Assembly (NCBI GenBank): GCA_030604345.1
Contig: JAUVWB010000069.1
Location: 1-7,381 of the forward strand
Origin: Desulfofustis sp.
GTDB lineage: Bacteria; Desulfobacterota; Desulfobulbia; Desulfobulbales; Desulfocapsaceae
Direction of reading: 5' to 3'
Length of the DNA stretch: 7,381 nucleotides
The position numbers and the translations under genes are program-made. Below, piece by piece: positions 1-5,502 of this stretch. Numbering within the stretch: the first letter of the stretch is position 1; every line of letters starts with the position of its first letter. A model generated the notes under the pieces. It was not told where the DNA came from. It saw nothing but the letters and a program-made list of their open reading frames with translations, and did no database searches.

Positions 1-712
1 AGCGCGCCTGCTGCCCCGTCGTGTTGCCATAGACCACGGCAAACTCTTCACCGCCGTAACGGGCGCAGAGATCGCCGGGGCGGTTGGTGAATCGTTGCAA
101 TACCATAGCCAGAGATTTGAGACATTCATCTCCGGTCAGGTGGCCGTAGGTGTCGTTGAGCAGCTTGAAATGATCGATGTCGATGATGACCAGGCTGATC
201 GGCAACTTGAGTCGGGCGCACCGTTTCCCCTCCTGCTCCAGGAATTCATCGAGGTATCGACGGTTGGCAATGCCGGTCAGGCCGTCGAGGCGGGAGGTGT
301 TCAGCACCTGCTCCTCAGCCAGCTTCCGCTCGGTGATGTTCTGATGAGAGACCACGAAATAACTCGTCGCACCTGCAGTAAAAGGGGTGACCCGCATCAT
401 GAACCACCGTTTCACCTGCGGGCTATGGCAGGGGTACTCCAGGTAAAACAAGTCCCGGGTCCCGCTGATGACGTGGCGGATCCCGATGGCCGCCAGGTGG
501 CCGAATTCGTCGCCCCTCATGGCCGATTCGTCGCAGACCGTGAGGTAGTTCACCTGCCGCCAATCGTCGCCAACGATCAGACAATTGTTTTGCCGAGCGA
601 ACGCGTCCCAGCTCCGGTTGGCGTAGACGATGGCGCCTTGCGTGTCGATGACGACAATGTGCTCGGTGATGGCATCGATGACGCGGCTGAGAAAATCGTA
701 CGTTTCGATCAT
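1..712 (-). CDS. PAS-GGDEF diguanylate cyclase (3' end cut by window edge)
   Basis: This gene encodes a sensor diguanylate cyclase, predicted to make cyclic di-GMP from two GTP. I translated 237 codons before the window edge. A PAS domain fills about residues 7-127, with the family-like stretches DTQGAIVYAN, LEYPCHSP, RWFMMRVTPF and the closing HQNITERKLAEEQ. The GGDEF domain follows, starting LDGLTGIANRR (142-152), with IIDIDHFKLLND (176-187) carrying the metal-binding Asp and the signature GGEEF at 220-224. RPGD at 211-214 lies five residues before the signature, where the RxxD inhibitory I-site sits, so product inhibition is likely. No membrane segment or signal peptide is visible, so the protein is probably cytosolic. 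The ATG at 712-710 follows a GAGAGGAAG ribosome-binding site. It lies 66 bases after the racemase on the same strand, probably co-transcribed. The PAS ligand cannot be told. The C-terminal third of the GGDEF domain is outside the window. Confidence 0.93.
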   Translation of the reverse strand, partial: MIETYDFLSRVIDAITEHIVVIDTQGAIVYANRSWDAFARQNNCLIVGDDWRQVNYLTVCDESAMRGDEFGHLAAIGIRHVISGTRDLFYLEYPCHSPQVKRWFMMRVTPFTAGATSYFVVSHQNITERKLAEEQVLNTSRLDGLTGIANRRYLDEFLEQEGKRCARLKLPISLVIIDIDHFKLLNDTYGHLTGDECLKSLAMVLQRFTNRPGDLCARYGGEEFAVVYGNTTGQQAR

Positions 713-778
713 GATCTTCCTCTCGGGCTTCGGTCGTTGTCCGGGGCTGAACCAATGGTATTGTGCCGATGCCTCGGA

Positions 779-1471
779 CTACCCGAGGGCGTAAGCCACT
801 GCCTGTTCGGCATGGATCCTGGTGGTGTCGAACAATCGTACACCCGTATGAGCTTGGTTTACCAGTATGCCGATCTCGGTACAACCGAGAATCACCGCCT
901 CGGCACCCCGTGTCGCCAGCGAATCGATGATATCGAGATAGACCTGGCGTGAGGCGTCTTTGACCGTGCCGAGGCAAAGTTCGTTGAAGATGATGTCGTG
1001 CACCCGTTGCCGTTCTGCCGGGTCCGGCACCAGAACGGTGAGCCCGTGCCGCTGGCTGAGTCGATCCTTGTAGAATTCCTGCTCCATGGTGAAGGCGGTG
1101 CCGAGCAGGCCGACGGTCTTGATGCCGCATCGACCGAGCTCTGCGGCGGTGGCATCGGCGATATGCAGGACCGGGATGGAGAGTGCGCCGGCGATCTGCG
1201 GTTCCACCTTGTGCATGGTGTTGGTGCAGATCAACAGGAAATCGGCGCCGGCCGCCTCGACGCCCCGGGCGGCAGCAGCCAGTATGTCGCCCATCGCCTG
1301 CCAGTCCCCGCGTCGCTGCAGTTCCTCGATCGGCGCAAAATCGACGCTGTACAAGGCGATCTTGGCCGAATGAAAGCCGCCGAGCCGCTGCTTGACGCCT
1401 TCGTTGATGATTCGATAATAGCCGATGGTGCTCTCCCAACTCATGCCACCCAGCAAGCCGATGGTCTTCAT
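779..1471 (-). CDS. Aspartate/glutamate racemase family protein (YgeA-like amino-acid racemase)
   Basis: The product is a 230-residue, cofactor-independent amino-acid racemase of the Asp/Glu racemase superfamily, predicted to interconvert L- and D-amino acids in the cytosol. It opens with MKTIGLLGGMSWEST, the classic N-terminus of aspartate racemases. The two catalytic cysteines sit in the expected contexts: ICTNTMHK (Cys82) and ILGCTEIGIL (Cys197). Having both argues for true racemase rather than decarboxylase activity. Length matches the YgeA/RacX group, which accepts a broad range of amino acids; the substrate cannot be fixed from sequence. The ATG at 1471-1469 is chosen because family homology starts there; its ribosome-binding site is weak (TGAGAC), so translation may depend on the upstream gene. 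It sits 61 bases after the LysE-type exporter and 66 bases before the GGDEF gene, which suggests that the racemised amino acid is exported. Confidence 0.93.
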   Translation of the reverse strand: MKTIGLLGGMSWESTIGYYRIINEGVKQRLGGFHSAKIALYSVDFAPIEELQRRGDWQAMGDILAAAARGVEAAGADFLLICTNTMHKVEPQIAGALSIPVLHIADATAAELGRCGIKTVGLLGTAFTMEQEFYKDRLSQRHGLTVLVPDPAERQRVHDIIFNELCLGTVKDASRQVYLDIIDSLATRGAEAVILGCTEIGILVNQAHTGVRLFDTTRIHAEQAVAYALG

Positions 1472-1507
1472 GTCTCATTGTTCCGTTTTCAGGTCGTCGT
1501 GGTAACA

Positions 1508-1524
1508 GGAGCATCAGGTGCTCC
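1508..1524. other. Small inverted repeat between exporter and racemase genes
   Basis: GGAGCA (1508-1513) and TGCTCC (1519-1524) form a perfect 6-bp stem around a 5-base loop, 8 bases past the exporter stop codon. No T-run follows on the minus strand, so it is not a convincing terminator. It may be an mRNA processing or stability hairpin that tunes racemase against exporter levels, or chance. Confidence 0.3.
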
Positions 1525-1532
1525 CGATAGCC

Positions 1533-2159
1533 TCAGGAGGTTCGCTGCATGCCGGCGGTGAAGATGCCGGCGCCGATCAGGGCTGTTCCGCCGCAGCGCT
1601 CAAGCCAGCGGCGGATCGGCGGGCGGATGATGAACTCCCGTAACTGGCTGGCAAACAGGGCATACAAGAGGGCATTGAGCAGAGCCAGGACCAGGAATGA
1701 TCCGCCGAGCAGGAGTAGCTGGGGCAGCATGGGGAGATGCCGGTCAACGAATTGCGGCAGAAAAGCGACGAAGAAAGCGATGCTTTTCGGGTTGAGTGCG
1801 GTAACCACAAAAGATCGGCGAAAGAGCGAATGGGTCGGCGCAGGCGCCGCCGCTGCCGGATTCTCGCAGCCCGCCGGCGCCGGTCTCCATAAGGTGATGC
1901 CCAGATAGATCAGATAGAGGGCCCCGATCCACTTACAGACCATAAACAGCGTTGCCGAAGCGCTCATGATCGCCCCAAGCCCCAGCAGCGACCCGGTCAT
2001 GGCTGCCAGGTCGCCGCAGACGACGCCGGTTGCCAGGGGAATCACCGAACGGCGACCATGGGCAACCGCCTGGCTGACCACCAGAATAATGGTTGGCCCG
2101 GGAATGACGAGAATGAGCGTTGTCGCCAGGAGATAGGCGATCCACAACTCCGTATTCAT
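1533..2159 (-). CDS. LysE/RhtB family amino-acid exporter
   Basis: This 208-residue inner-membrane protein belongs to the LysE/RhtB exporter family, which expels amino acids or derivatives using the proton gradient. The family signature PGPTIILVVSQAVAHGRRS lies at residues 20-38, and the second conserved block NPKSIAFFVAFLPQFV at 123-138. Hydrophobic segments lie at about 5-27, 40-62, 66-90, 115-137, 145-170 and 190-205, matching the usual six-segment plan. Residues 92-110 form a short Ala/Pro-rich cytoplasmic loop. The ATG at 2159-2157 follows a strong AAGGAG ribosome-binding site at 5-6 bases. It is the first gene of a probable operon with the racemase and diguanylate cyclase, so the likely cargo is the racemase product or substrate. 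A palindrome upstream could be an operator. Substrate is inferred from context only; related exporters carry homoserine, threonine, leucine or lysine. Confidence 0.93.
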   Translation of the reverse strand: MNTELWIAYLLATTLILVIPGPTIILVVSQAVAHGRRSVIPLATGVVCGDLAAMTGSLLGLGAIMSASATLFMVCKWIGALYLIYLGITLWRPAPAGCENPAAAAPAPTHSLFRRSFVVTALNPKSIAFFVAFLPQFVDRHLPMLPQLLLLGGSFLVLALLNALLYALFASQLREFIIRPPIRRWLERCGGTALIGAGIFTAGMQRTS

Positions 2160-2265
2160 GCCGACTCCTTTTCTTGAGGACTGAGGGACCCGGCTTCAGC
2201 GGTGCGCCGGGTGCGGCTGCATTGGCGGATCAGTCATGGACCGCCTGGCGCAGTGCAGCATCGCG

Positions 2266-2282
2266 ATGGTATGTCATACCAT
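2266..2282. promoter_or_regulatory. 17-base palindrome, candidate operator of the exporter operon
   Basis: ATGGTATG and CATACCAT are perfect 8-base inverted arms around a single T. The arrangement TGGT-N7-ACCA resembles operators bound by dimeric helix-turn-helix repressors such as GntR-type proteins, but no regulator is encoded in the window. The site lies 107 bases upstream of the exporter start and overlaps its possible -10 box, so a bound repressor would block transcription. The palindrome is seen directly; its role is inferred. Confidence 0.45.
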
Positions 2283-2302
2283 TCTCCGGCGCAACCAGAC
2301 AA
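2273..2302 (-). promoter_or_regulatory. Possible sigma-70 promoter for the exporter-racemase operon
   Basis: On the minus strand, TTGTCT (2302-2297) and TATGAC (2278-2273) match the -35 and -10 consensus at 4 of 6 positions each, with an 18-base spacer. The -10 box lies inside the 17-base palindrome. Transcription would begin near 2266 and leave a leader of about 105 bases. The match is modest; a further TATAGT on the same strand near 2336-2341 has no good -35 box. Confidence 0.3.
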
Positions 2303-2377
2303 GGTCGGTGCGGCGCAAACTGCTCTGGTCCTGATGGAACTATACTACCCGGGCAGGAGAAGGACGAAGGAATTGTC

Positions 2378-2482
2378 ATGCGGCGGCCTTTTTGTCTCTC
2401 AATGGCTTGGGAGACCTGCAAAAACAGCAGGGCAAGAGAAAAAGGGTGCTCATTGTTACTGATCGATGTATGGGAGAAGTGA
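2378..2482 (+). CDS. Possible small ORF (34 residues), unrecognised
   Basis: I do not recognise this product. An ATG lies 6 bases after AAGGA (2367-2371), a near-ideal ribosome-binding site, and opens a 34-codon frame ending in TGA at 2480-2482. The peptide begins MRRPFCLSMAW, has a basic middle (NSRAREKG) and a short hydrophobic stretch LLLIDVW near the end. Three cysteines are present. There is no signal peptide or clear membrane helix. It would be translated ahead of the hairpin leader of the acetyltransferase gene, so a leader peptide is conceivable. Lack of homology and small size keep confidence low; it may be a chance frame. Confidence 0.2.
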   Translation: MRRPFCLSMAWETCKNSRAREKGCSLLLIDVWEK

Positions 2483-2498
2483 TAATAAAAGCTTGCCC

Positions 2499-2540
2499 AG
2501 GGCTCCGGGCGAAGCCTTTGATCGGGCTGCCCAGAGCCCT
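2499..2540 (+). promoter_or_regulatory. Strong hairpin in the acetyltransferase leader (attenuator or terminator candidate)
   Basis: AGGGCTC (2499-2505) pairs with GAGCCCT (2534-2540). After one C/A mismatch, GGGC (2507-2510) pairs with GCCC (2529-2532), and AGCC (2513-2516) with GGCT (2525-2528), leaving an 8-base loop. GCCC at 2495-2498 can instead pair with GGGC at 2507-2510, so two exclusive folds exist. Only TTGTT follows, a weak T-run. The hairpin ends 42 bases before the acetyltransferase start. It could stop upstream transcription or control entry into the operon. Confidence 0.45.
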
Positions 2541-2582
2541 TGTTCATGGGTTCGATAGGATGCACCAGGAGATAGTCGTGTT

Positions 2583-3149
2583 ATGATGAGACAGGATATC
2601 CAGATACGTGAAGAGACCGATGCCGATAGTGACGTCATTGCCGAAGTGACCGTCGCCGCCTTCGCACCTTTGGCCATAAGCAACCACACCGAATCGTATA
2701 TCATCGAGGCCCTGCGTGATGCGGGGGCGCTGACCATATCGCTGGTCGCCGAGGTGGACGGCCGGGTGGTTGGTCATCTGGCCTTCTCCCCCGTCGCCAT
2801 AGCCGATGGCACCACGGGCTGGTACGGGCTGGGGCCGCTTTCGGTGCAGCCGGGCTATCAGCGAAGCGGGATCGGCTCGGCTCTGGTGCGTGCGGGACTG
2901 GCACGATTGCGGGAACTGAACGCCAAAGGCTGCTGTCTGGCCGGGCACCCCGATTATTACCCGCGGTTCGGGTTCGTCAATGTACCCGGGCTGGTCCACG
3001 AGGGAATTCCGCCCGAGGTATTTTTCGCCCTTTCCTTTGATGGTCATCTGCCCCGGGGAGTCGTCACCTTTCATGAAGCTTTCAGGACCACCGGAGCCCC
3101 GCTGGCGACGGATGGCGGTGCTGCCGCGACGGCCAGCACCGAGAGGTAA
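2583..3149 (+). CDS. GNAT family N-acetyltransferase (YhbS-like)
   Basis: This 188-residue protein is a GNAT-fold acetyltransferase of the YhbS type (COG3153), predicted to move an acetyl group from acetyl-CoA to an amine of unknown identity in the cytosol. The acetyl-CoA-binding motif A is clear: LGPLSVQPGYQRSGIG (83-98) continuing into a helix, with the pyrophosphate loop QRSGIG at 93-98. The YhbS-type block GHPDYYPRFGF follows at 121-131. The N-terminal strand and helix (IQIREETDADSDVIAEVTVAAF) are also typical. Residues from about 170 on are an Ala/Thr-rich tail outside the fold. The first of two adjacent ATGs is chosen; AGGAG lies 11 bases upstream, rather far, so initiation may be modest. 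It is followed after 4 bases by the lipocalin gene, implying co-translation. Substrate could be a small molecule or a protein; nothing in the sequence decides. Confidence 0.92.
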   Translation: MMRQDIQIREETDADSDVIAEVTVAAFAPLAISNHTESYIIEALRDAGALTISLVAEVDGRVVGHLAFSPVAIADGTTGWYGLGPLSVQPGYQRSGIGSALVRAGLARLRELNAKGCCLAGHPDYYPRFGFVNVPGLVHEGIPPEVFFALSFDGHLPRGVVTFHEAFRTTGAPLATDGGAAATASTER

Positions 3150-3153
3150 GGCG

Positions 3154-3711
3154 ATGATGACGGTGAAGCGTGTCTTTTTGTCGTTCCTGTTGCCTCTTCT
3201 CAGCGGGTGTGTCGGCATCCCTGCCGGGGTGGAGCCGGTTGATGATTTCGAACTTGAGCGCTACCTCGGCACCTGGTACGAGATCGCCCGCCTCGATCAT
3301 TCATTTGAGCGCGGCCTGACCAACGTCTCCGCGCAGTACAGTCGCCGTGACGATGGTGGCGTGCGGGTGCTGAATCGCGGCTATTCCGCAGCCGACCAGA
3401 GTTGGCAGGAAGCGGAAGGGCGGGCCTACTTTGTCGACTCACCCTCCCTTGGCTACCTGAAGGTATCCTTTTTCGGTCCGTTTTACGGCTCCTATATCAT
3501 TTTCGAACTTGATAGGGAGCATTATCACCATGCTCTGGTCTGCGGTCCCGACACCTCATACCTGTGGATCCTGGCCCGCCGGCCGGAGCTGGCGGAGAGG
3601 GTCAAGCTGACGTTGACCGCTCGGGCGGCGGCAGCCGGTTTCGATGTCAGCCGGTTGATCTGGGTGGAGCACGATGTTCAGGCGGCGGACCCTGCGGTGA
3701 GAAAGCCGTGA
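3154..3711 (+). CDS. blc: Outer-membrane lipoprotein Blc (bacterial lipocalin)
   Basis: This 185-residue lipoprotein is a bacterial lipocalin, a beta-barrel carrier of lysophospholipids or fatty acids tied to envelope maintenance and stress. A lipoprotein signal peptide is visible: MMTVKR, a hydrophobic core, then the lipobox LLSGC with the acylated Cys19. Position +2 is Val rather than Asp, which favours sorting to the outer membrane. The lipocalin signature YLGTWYEIARLDHSFERGL spans 37-55, with the invariant GxW at 39-41. Further Blc-like blocks are LKVSFFGPFYGSY (102-114), HALVCGPDTSYLWILARRP (126-144) and GFDVSRLIWV (162-171). A longer frame opens upstream, but homology and signal peptide begin at the ATG at 3154, which has AGAGG 7 bases before it. 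Only 4 bases separate it from the acetyltransferase stop. It faces the dioxygenase gene tail-to-tail with a 21-base gap and no clear terminator between. Confidence 0.96.
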   Translation: MMTVKRVFLSFLLPLLSGCVGIPAGVEPVDDFELERYLGTWYEIARLDHSFERGLTNVSAQYSRRDDGGVRVLNRGYSAADQSWQEAEGRAYFVDSPSLGYLKVSFFGPFYGSYIIFELDREHYHHALVCGPDTSYLWILARRPELAERVKLTLTARAAAAGFDVSRLIWVEHDVQAADPAVRKP

Positions 3712-3732
3712 AGCAGGGGTAGTGTGTCGTGG

Positions 3733-4518
3733 TCAGGGAAAACCGATCAGCACCGAGGTCATCGCCACCGAACTCACCACTTCCGCGTTGATGAAGTGCG
3801 CCGGCTCGTCCTGGCCCTGCACGGCTAGGGTGTAGAGCAGCGGCAGGTAGTGTTCGTCGGTGGGGATTGCCAGGTGGGCATCGTCCCCCAGTCCTCGGTA
3901 ATCAATCAACGCCTGGTGGTCGCGCTCACGGATGAGCCGCTGCAGTTTGCGATCGAACGCTTGAGCCCAGCCATACGGGGTCGGGTTGTTGAAATTGAAC
4001 AGGCCCAGGTGGTGGACCATGTTGCCGCTGCCGACCAGGAGAACTCCTTCGTCGCGCAAAGGAGCCAGCGCGGCGCCGAGCCGGTAATGGGCGGCGGGCG
4101 ACAGCTCGGTGTCGAGGCTGAGTTGCAGCAGGGGTATGTCCGGGGTTGGATACATAACCGCCAGCACACTCCAGGCACCGTGATCGAAGCCGCGCGTGGG
4201 ATCGAGGTGAACGGTGGCCTGTGGCGCCAGCAGCCGGGCTATTTCGCCGGCCAGCTGCGGGTCGCCGGGAGCGGGATAGCGGACCTGATAGAGCTGGTCG
4301 GGAAACCCGTAAAAGTCATGAATAGTATCGGGATGATGGGCGGCGGTCACCGCCGTACCCCGGGTCTGCCAGTGGGCCGAGATGCAGACCAGGGCACGCG
4401 GTCTCGGCAGCCGCCGGCCCAGTTCCTGCCAACCGCGGTGGAAGCGGTTGGGATCGATGGCATTCATCGGGTTACCGTGCCCGACGAAAAGAGCCGGCAT
4501 GCGTTTGACGGTAGTCAT
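3733..4518 (-). CDS. ygiD: 4,5-DOPA dioxygenase extradiol family protein (YgiD)
   Basis: This 261-residue cytosolic protein belongs to the class III extradiol ring-cleavage dioxygenases, DODA/YgiD group. Family members open the ring of L-DOPA-like catechols between carbons 4 and 5 to betalamic acid-type products; the physiological substrate in bacteria is unclear. Metal-binding histidines are in place: FVGHGNPMN (His14), ISAHWQTRG (His49) and PTDEHYLPLLY (His223). Other family blocks are IHDFYGFP (66-73), YPAPGDP (81-87), GFDHGAWSVL (110-119) and GSGNMVHHLG, whose second His is the likely catalytic base. The frame opens as far as 4593, but family members start close to the RMPALF block, so I chose the ATG at 4518-4516 although its ribosome-binding site is weak (GAGA). 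It lies downstream of the glsB-like gene on the same strand, past a strong hairpin. Its end is 21 bases from the lipocalin stop. Confidence 0.94.
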   Translation of the reverse strand: MTTVKRMPALFVGHGNPMNAIDPNRFHRGWQELGRRLPRPRALVCISAHWQTRGTAVTAAHHPDTIHDFYGFPDQLYQVRYPAPGDPQLAGEIARLLAPQATVHLDPTRGFDHGAWSVLAVMYPTPDIPLLQLSLDTELSPAAHYRLGAALAPLRDEGVLLVGSGNMVHHLGLFNFNNPTPYGWAQAFDRKLQRLIRERDHQALIDYRGLGDDAHLAIPTDEHYLPLLYTLAVQGQDEPAHFINAEVVSSVAMTSVLIGFP

Positions 4519-4552
4519 GGTCTCAGGATGATGTAGGGGTTGTCGGCTGGTG

Positions 4553-4586
4553 GTCCCCGGCCTGACCGATACGATCGGCCGGGGAC
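4553..4586 (-). terminator. Perfect 10-bp hairpin between glsB-like and ygiD genes
   Basis: GTCCCCGGCC (4553-4562) and GGCCGGGGAC (4577-4586) are exact inverted arms around a 14-base loop. The hairpin begins 11 bases past the glsB-like stop codon on the minus strand. No T-run follows, so it may be a partial terminator or a 3'-end stabiliser that lets the glsB message outlast that of ygiD. An alternative inner pairing is CCGAT with ATCGG (4566-4578). Confidence 0.5.
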
Positions 4587-4597
4587 GAAACACATGA

Positions 4598-4849
4598 TCA
4601 GGCCCGCTTGACCAGTTTGATCAGATACAAGAGCACGACGGCGCCGACCACGGCTGTCACCAGCGAGCCGAACAGACCGCCCAGGGCGATGCCGAACAGG
4701 CCGAAGAGCCAGCCACCGAGAACGGCGCCAATCACGCCGACCACCATGTTGCCAAGAAGGCCGAAGCCGCCGCCTTTCATGATGCGACCGGCGAGCCATC
4801 CGGCAGCCAGGCCGATCAGTAGGAAGAGGAGTAAGGATTGCGGTTCCAT
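4598..4849 (-). CDS. GlsB/YeaQ/YmgE family stress-response membrane protein
   Basis: This 83-residue inner-membrane protein belongs to the transglycosylase-associated (GlsB/YeaQ/YmgE) family, small proteins often induced by general stress and of unknown biochemical role. Three hydrophobic segments fill most of it (about 5-22, 32-56 and 60-79), with the family pattern GLAAGWLAGRIMKGGGFGLL (13-32) followed by a Gly-rich stretch GVIGAVLGGWLFG. It ends in a basic KLVKRA tail, predicted to face the cytoplasm. Length equals the family norm. The ATG at 4849-4847 has a good AAGGA ribosome-binding site 7 bases upstream. The upstream region carries three ATCACC repeats and several short palindromes that may regulate it. 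The name of the family should not be taken as evidence for transglycosylase activity. Confidence 0.93.
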   Translation of the reverse strand: MEPQSLLLFLLIGLAAGWLAGRIMKGGGFGLLGNMVVGVIGAVLGGWLFGLFGIALGGLFGSLVTAVVGAVVLLYLIKLVKRA

Positions 4850-4870
4850 AGTTATTCCTTTTTCGTCTGG

Positions 4871-4911
4871 GGTGATACGTCACCGGTGATCTGTGAGATC
4901 AAACCGGTGAT
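4871..4911 (-). promoter_or_regulatory. Repeated ATCACC motif cluster upstream of the glsB-like gene
   Basis: On the minus strand ATCACC occurs three times (4911-4906, 4890-4885, 4876-4871), at steps of 21 and 14 bases. The first two extend to ATCACCGGT. The cluster also holds the palindromes TCACCGGTGA (4880-4889), GATCT-GTG-AGATC (4888-4900) and GGTGA-TACG-TCACC (4871-4884). It starts 21 bases upstream of the gene start. Two sites two helical turns apart suit binding of a regulator, but the protein is unknown and no clear promoter boxes were found. Confidence 0.4.
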
Positions 4912-5144
4912 GTCTGTAGTCCGACCATCTGTTCGATGCGACCCGTTACCTCCGGGGAGAGGTGCAGCCCGGCGGCCACGTTTTGCAGACAGGCTCGTTC
5001 CGCCGGAGTGTTCACTTCATGGGGTTCTGATCCTTGATGATGTCGCGATTGCACCGTTTCGCCACGGTCCTTGACGGGGTTGGCGTGTCCCCTCCCTTCC
5101 TCCCGGTGAAAAGGCTTGAATACCGTCACGCCGAGGGCAAGCAA
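4899..5144 (-). pseudogene. DUF533 (YebE-like) remnant, internally deleted
   Basis: An open minus-strand frame ending at TGA 4901-4899 resembles the two ends of a DUF533/YebE inner-membrane protein without its centre. Its last third, HEVNTPAERACLQNVAAGLH followed by LSPEVTGRIEQMVGL, matches the terminal block of that family (compare YebE HFMERSYLNALGDALKIP). The start, LLALGVTVFKPFHREEG, is like the segment after the Gly-rich membrane stretch. Full proteins run to about 200 or more residues; here the TerB-like middle is missing and no ATG or ribosome-binding site is present, only a TTG at 5144-5142 with an in-frame TAA about ten codons upstream. I infer a pseudogene with an internal deletion and a lost 5' end. 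Recognition is by eye; a short functional peptide is less likely. Confidence 0.5.
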
Positions 5145-5350
5145 ACTCTGCGATCGCCGCCGATCTTATCGCTGATATCGAGGAAGATATGGTGACACAA
5201 TAGGCATTGTCACGCAAAAGTAATCAGCCAAAACAAAGGTGGAAGTACTGTGGGTTCAACCGGATTTAACGCATGTGCATGACGTTGCGGGACAACCTGC
5301 CGGCGACGGGCATCGTTTGCATGCGCTGCTCTTCGGCCTGATCGCCGTTA
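5145..5350. other. Intergenic DNA without a recognised gene
   Basis: Nothing recognisable is encoded here. Two small inverted repeats are visible: ATATC-GAGGAA-GATAT (5175-5190) and TGACA/TGTCA arms at 5193-5197 and 5208-5212. They could mark the control region of the lost DUF533 gene. GCATGTGCATGACG at 5271-5284 also contains a short repeated TGCAT-like element of no clear meaning. Confidence 0.4.
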
Positions 5351-5502
5351 CACAGGTGCGGATATCCCGACCGCAACCCTGTGGGCCTAGGGCCTAAGCT
5401 GTTCCACGTCGGGCCTCCGGGAGGCGTATTCCTGCAATACCCTCGCCTCCTCGGTTGAAGATGCGTACGTTTGAGCCGGATGAGCCGTACTTTGTATGCG
5501 GA
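5351..5502. other. Dense inverted-repeat block, possible structured RNA or mobile-element scar
   Basis: Several strong hairpins follow one another. CACAGG+TGCGG (5351-5361) pairs with CCGCA+CCTGTG (5371-5383) with a 2-base bulge and a 9-base loop. GGGCCTA is repeated in tandem (5383-5389, 5390-5396), with GGGCCT again at 5411. GCCTCC-G-GGAGGC (5413-5425) overlaps a larger stem: GGAGGCG+TATT (5420-5430) with AATA (5436-5439) and CGCCTCC (5444-5450). CCG-TAC with GTA..CGG (5486-5502) closes the block. The two overlapping stems are mutually exclusive, as in switching RNAs. The strand is unknown. I could not match it to a known riboswitch, retron or group II intron domain V. A short frame with ATG at 5461 and TAA at 5530 follows on the plus strand (23 codons, starting MRTFEPDEPYFVCG), with only a weak ribosome-binding site. 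Confidence 0.45.

Larger units (their letters stand above)
2160..2582. other. Divergent intergenic region (423 bases)
   Basis: This stretch separates the minus-strand exporter from the plus-strand acetyltransferase. No protein family was recognised in any frame. It holds a 17-base palindrome with a possible exporter promoter (2266-2302), two copies of CGGCGCAA (2287-2294 and 2311-2318), a possible 34-codon ORF (2378-2482), and a long imperfect hairpin just before the acetyltransferase gene (2499-2540). Bases 2370-2495 look noticeably more A-rich than the surroundings. Confidence 0.7.

Noticed and set aside
95..952. A 285-codon plus-strand frame
   Set aside because: It is antisense to the PAS-GGDEF and racemase genes, which carry intact motifs; the antisense product shows no recognisable domain.
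423..1514. A 363-codon minus-strand frame spanning the racemase and the start of the PAS-GGDEF gene
   Set aside because: It is a shifted frame of two well-recognised genes; the product is Arg/His-rich and has no family pattern, as expected for GC-rich shadow frames.
2381..2400. Intrinsic terminator at CGGCCTTTTT
   Set aside because: The T-run has no stable hairpin directly before it.
2230..2565. A 111-codon minus-strand frame in the divergent intergenic region
   Set aside because: No ribosome-binding site, signal or family pattern; it runs through the palindrome and the leader hairpin.
3850..4536. A 228-codon plus-strand frame
   Set aside because: Antisense shadow of the ygiD gene, whose metal-binding residues are all present.
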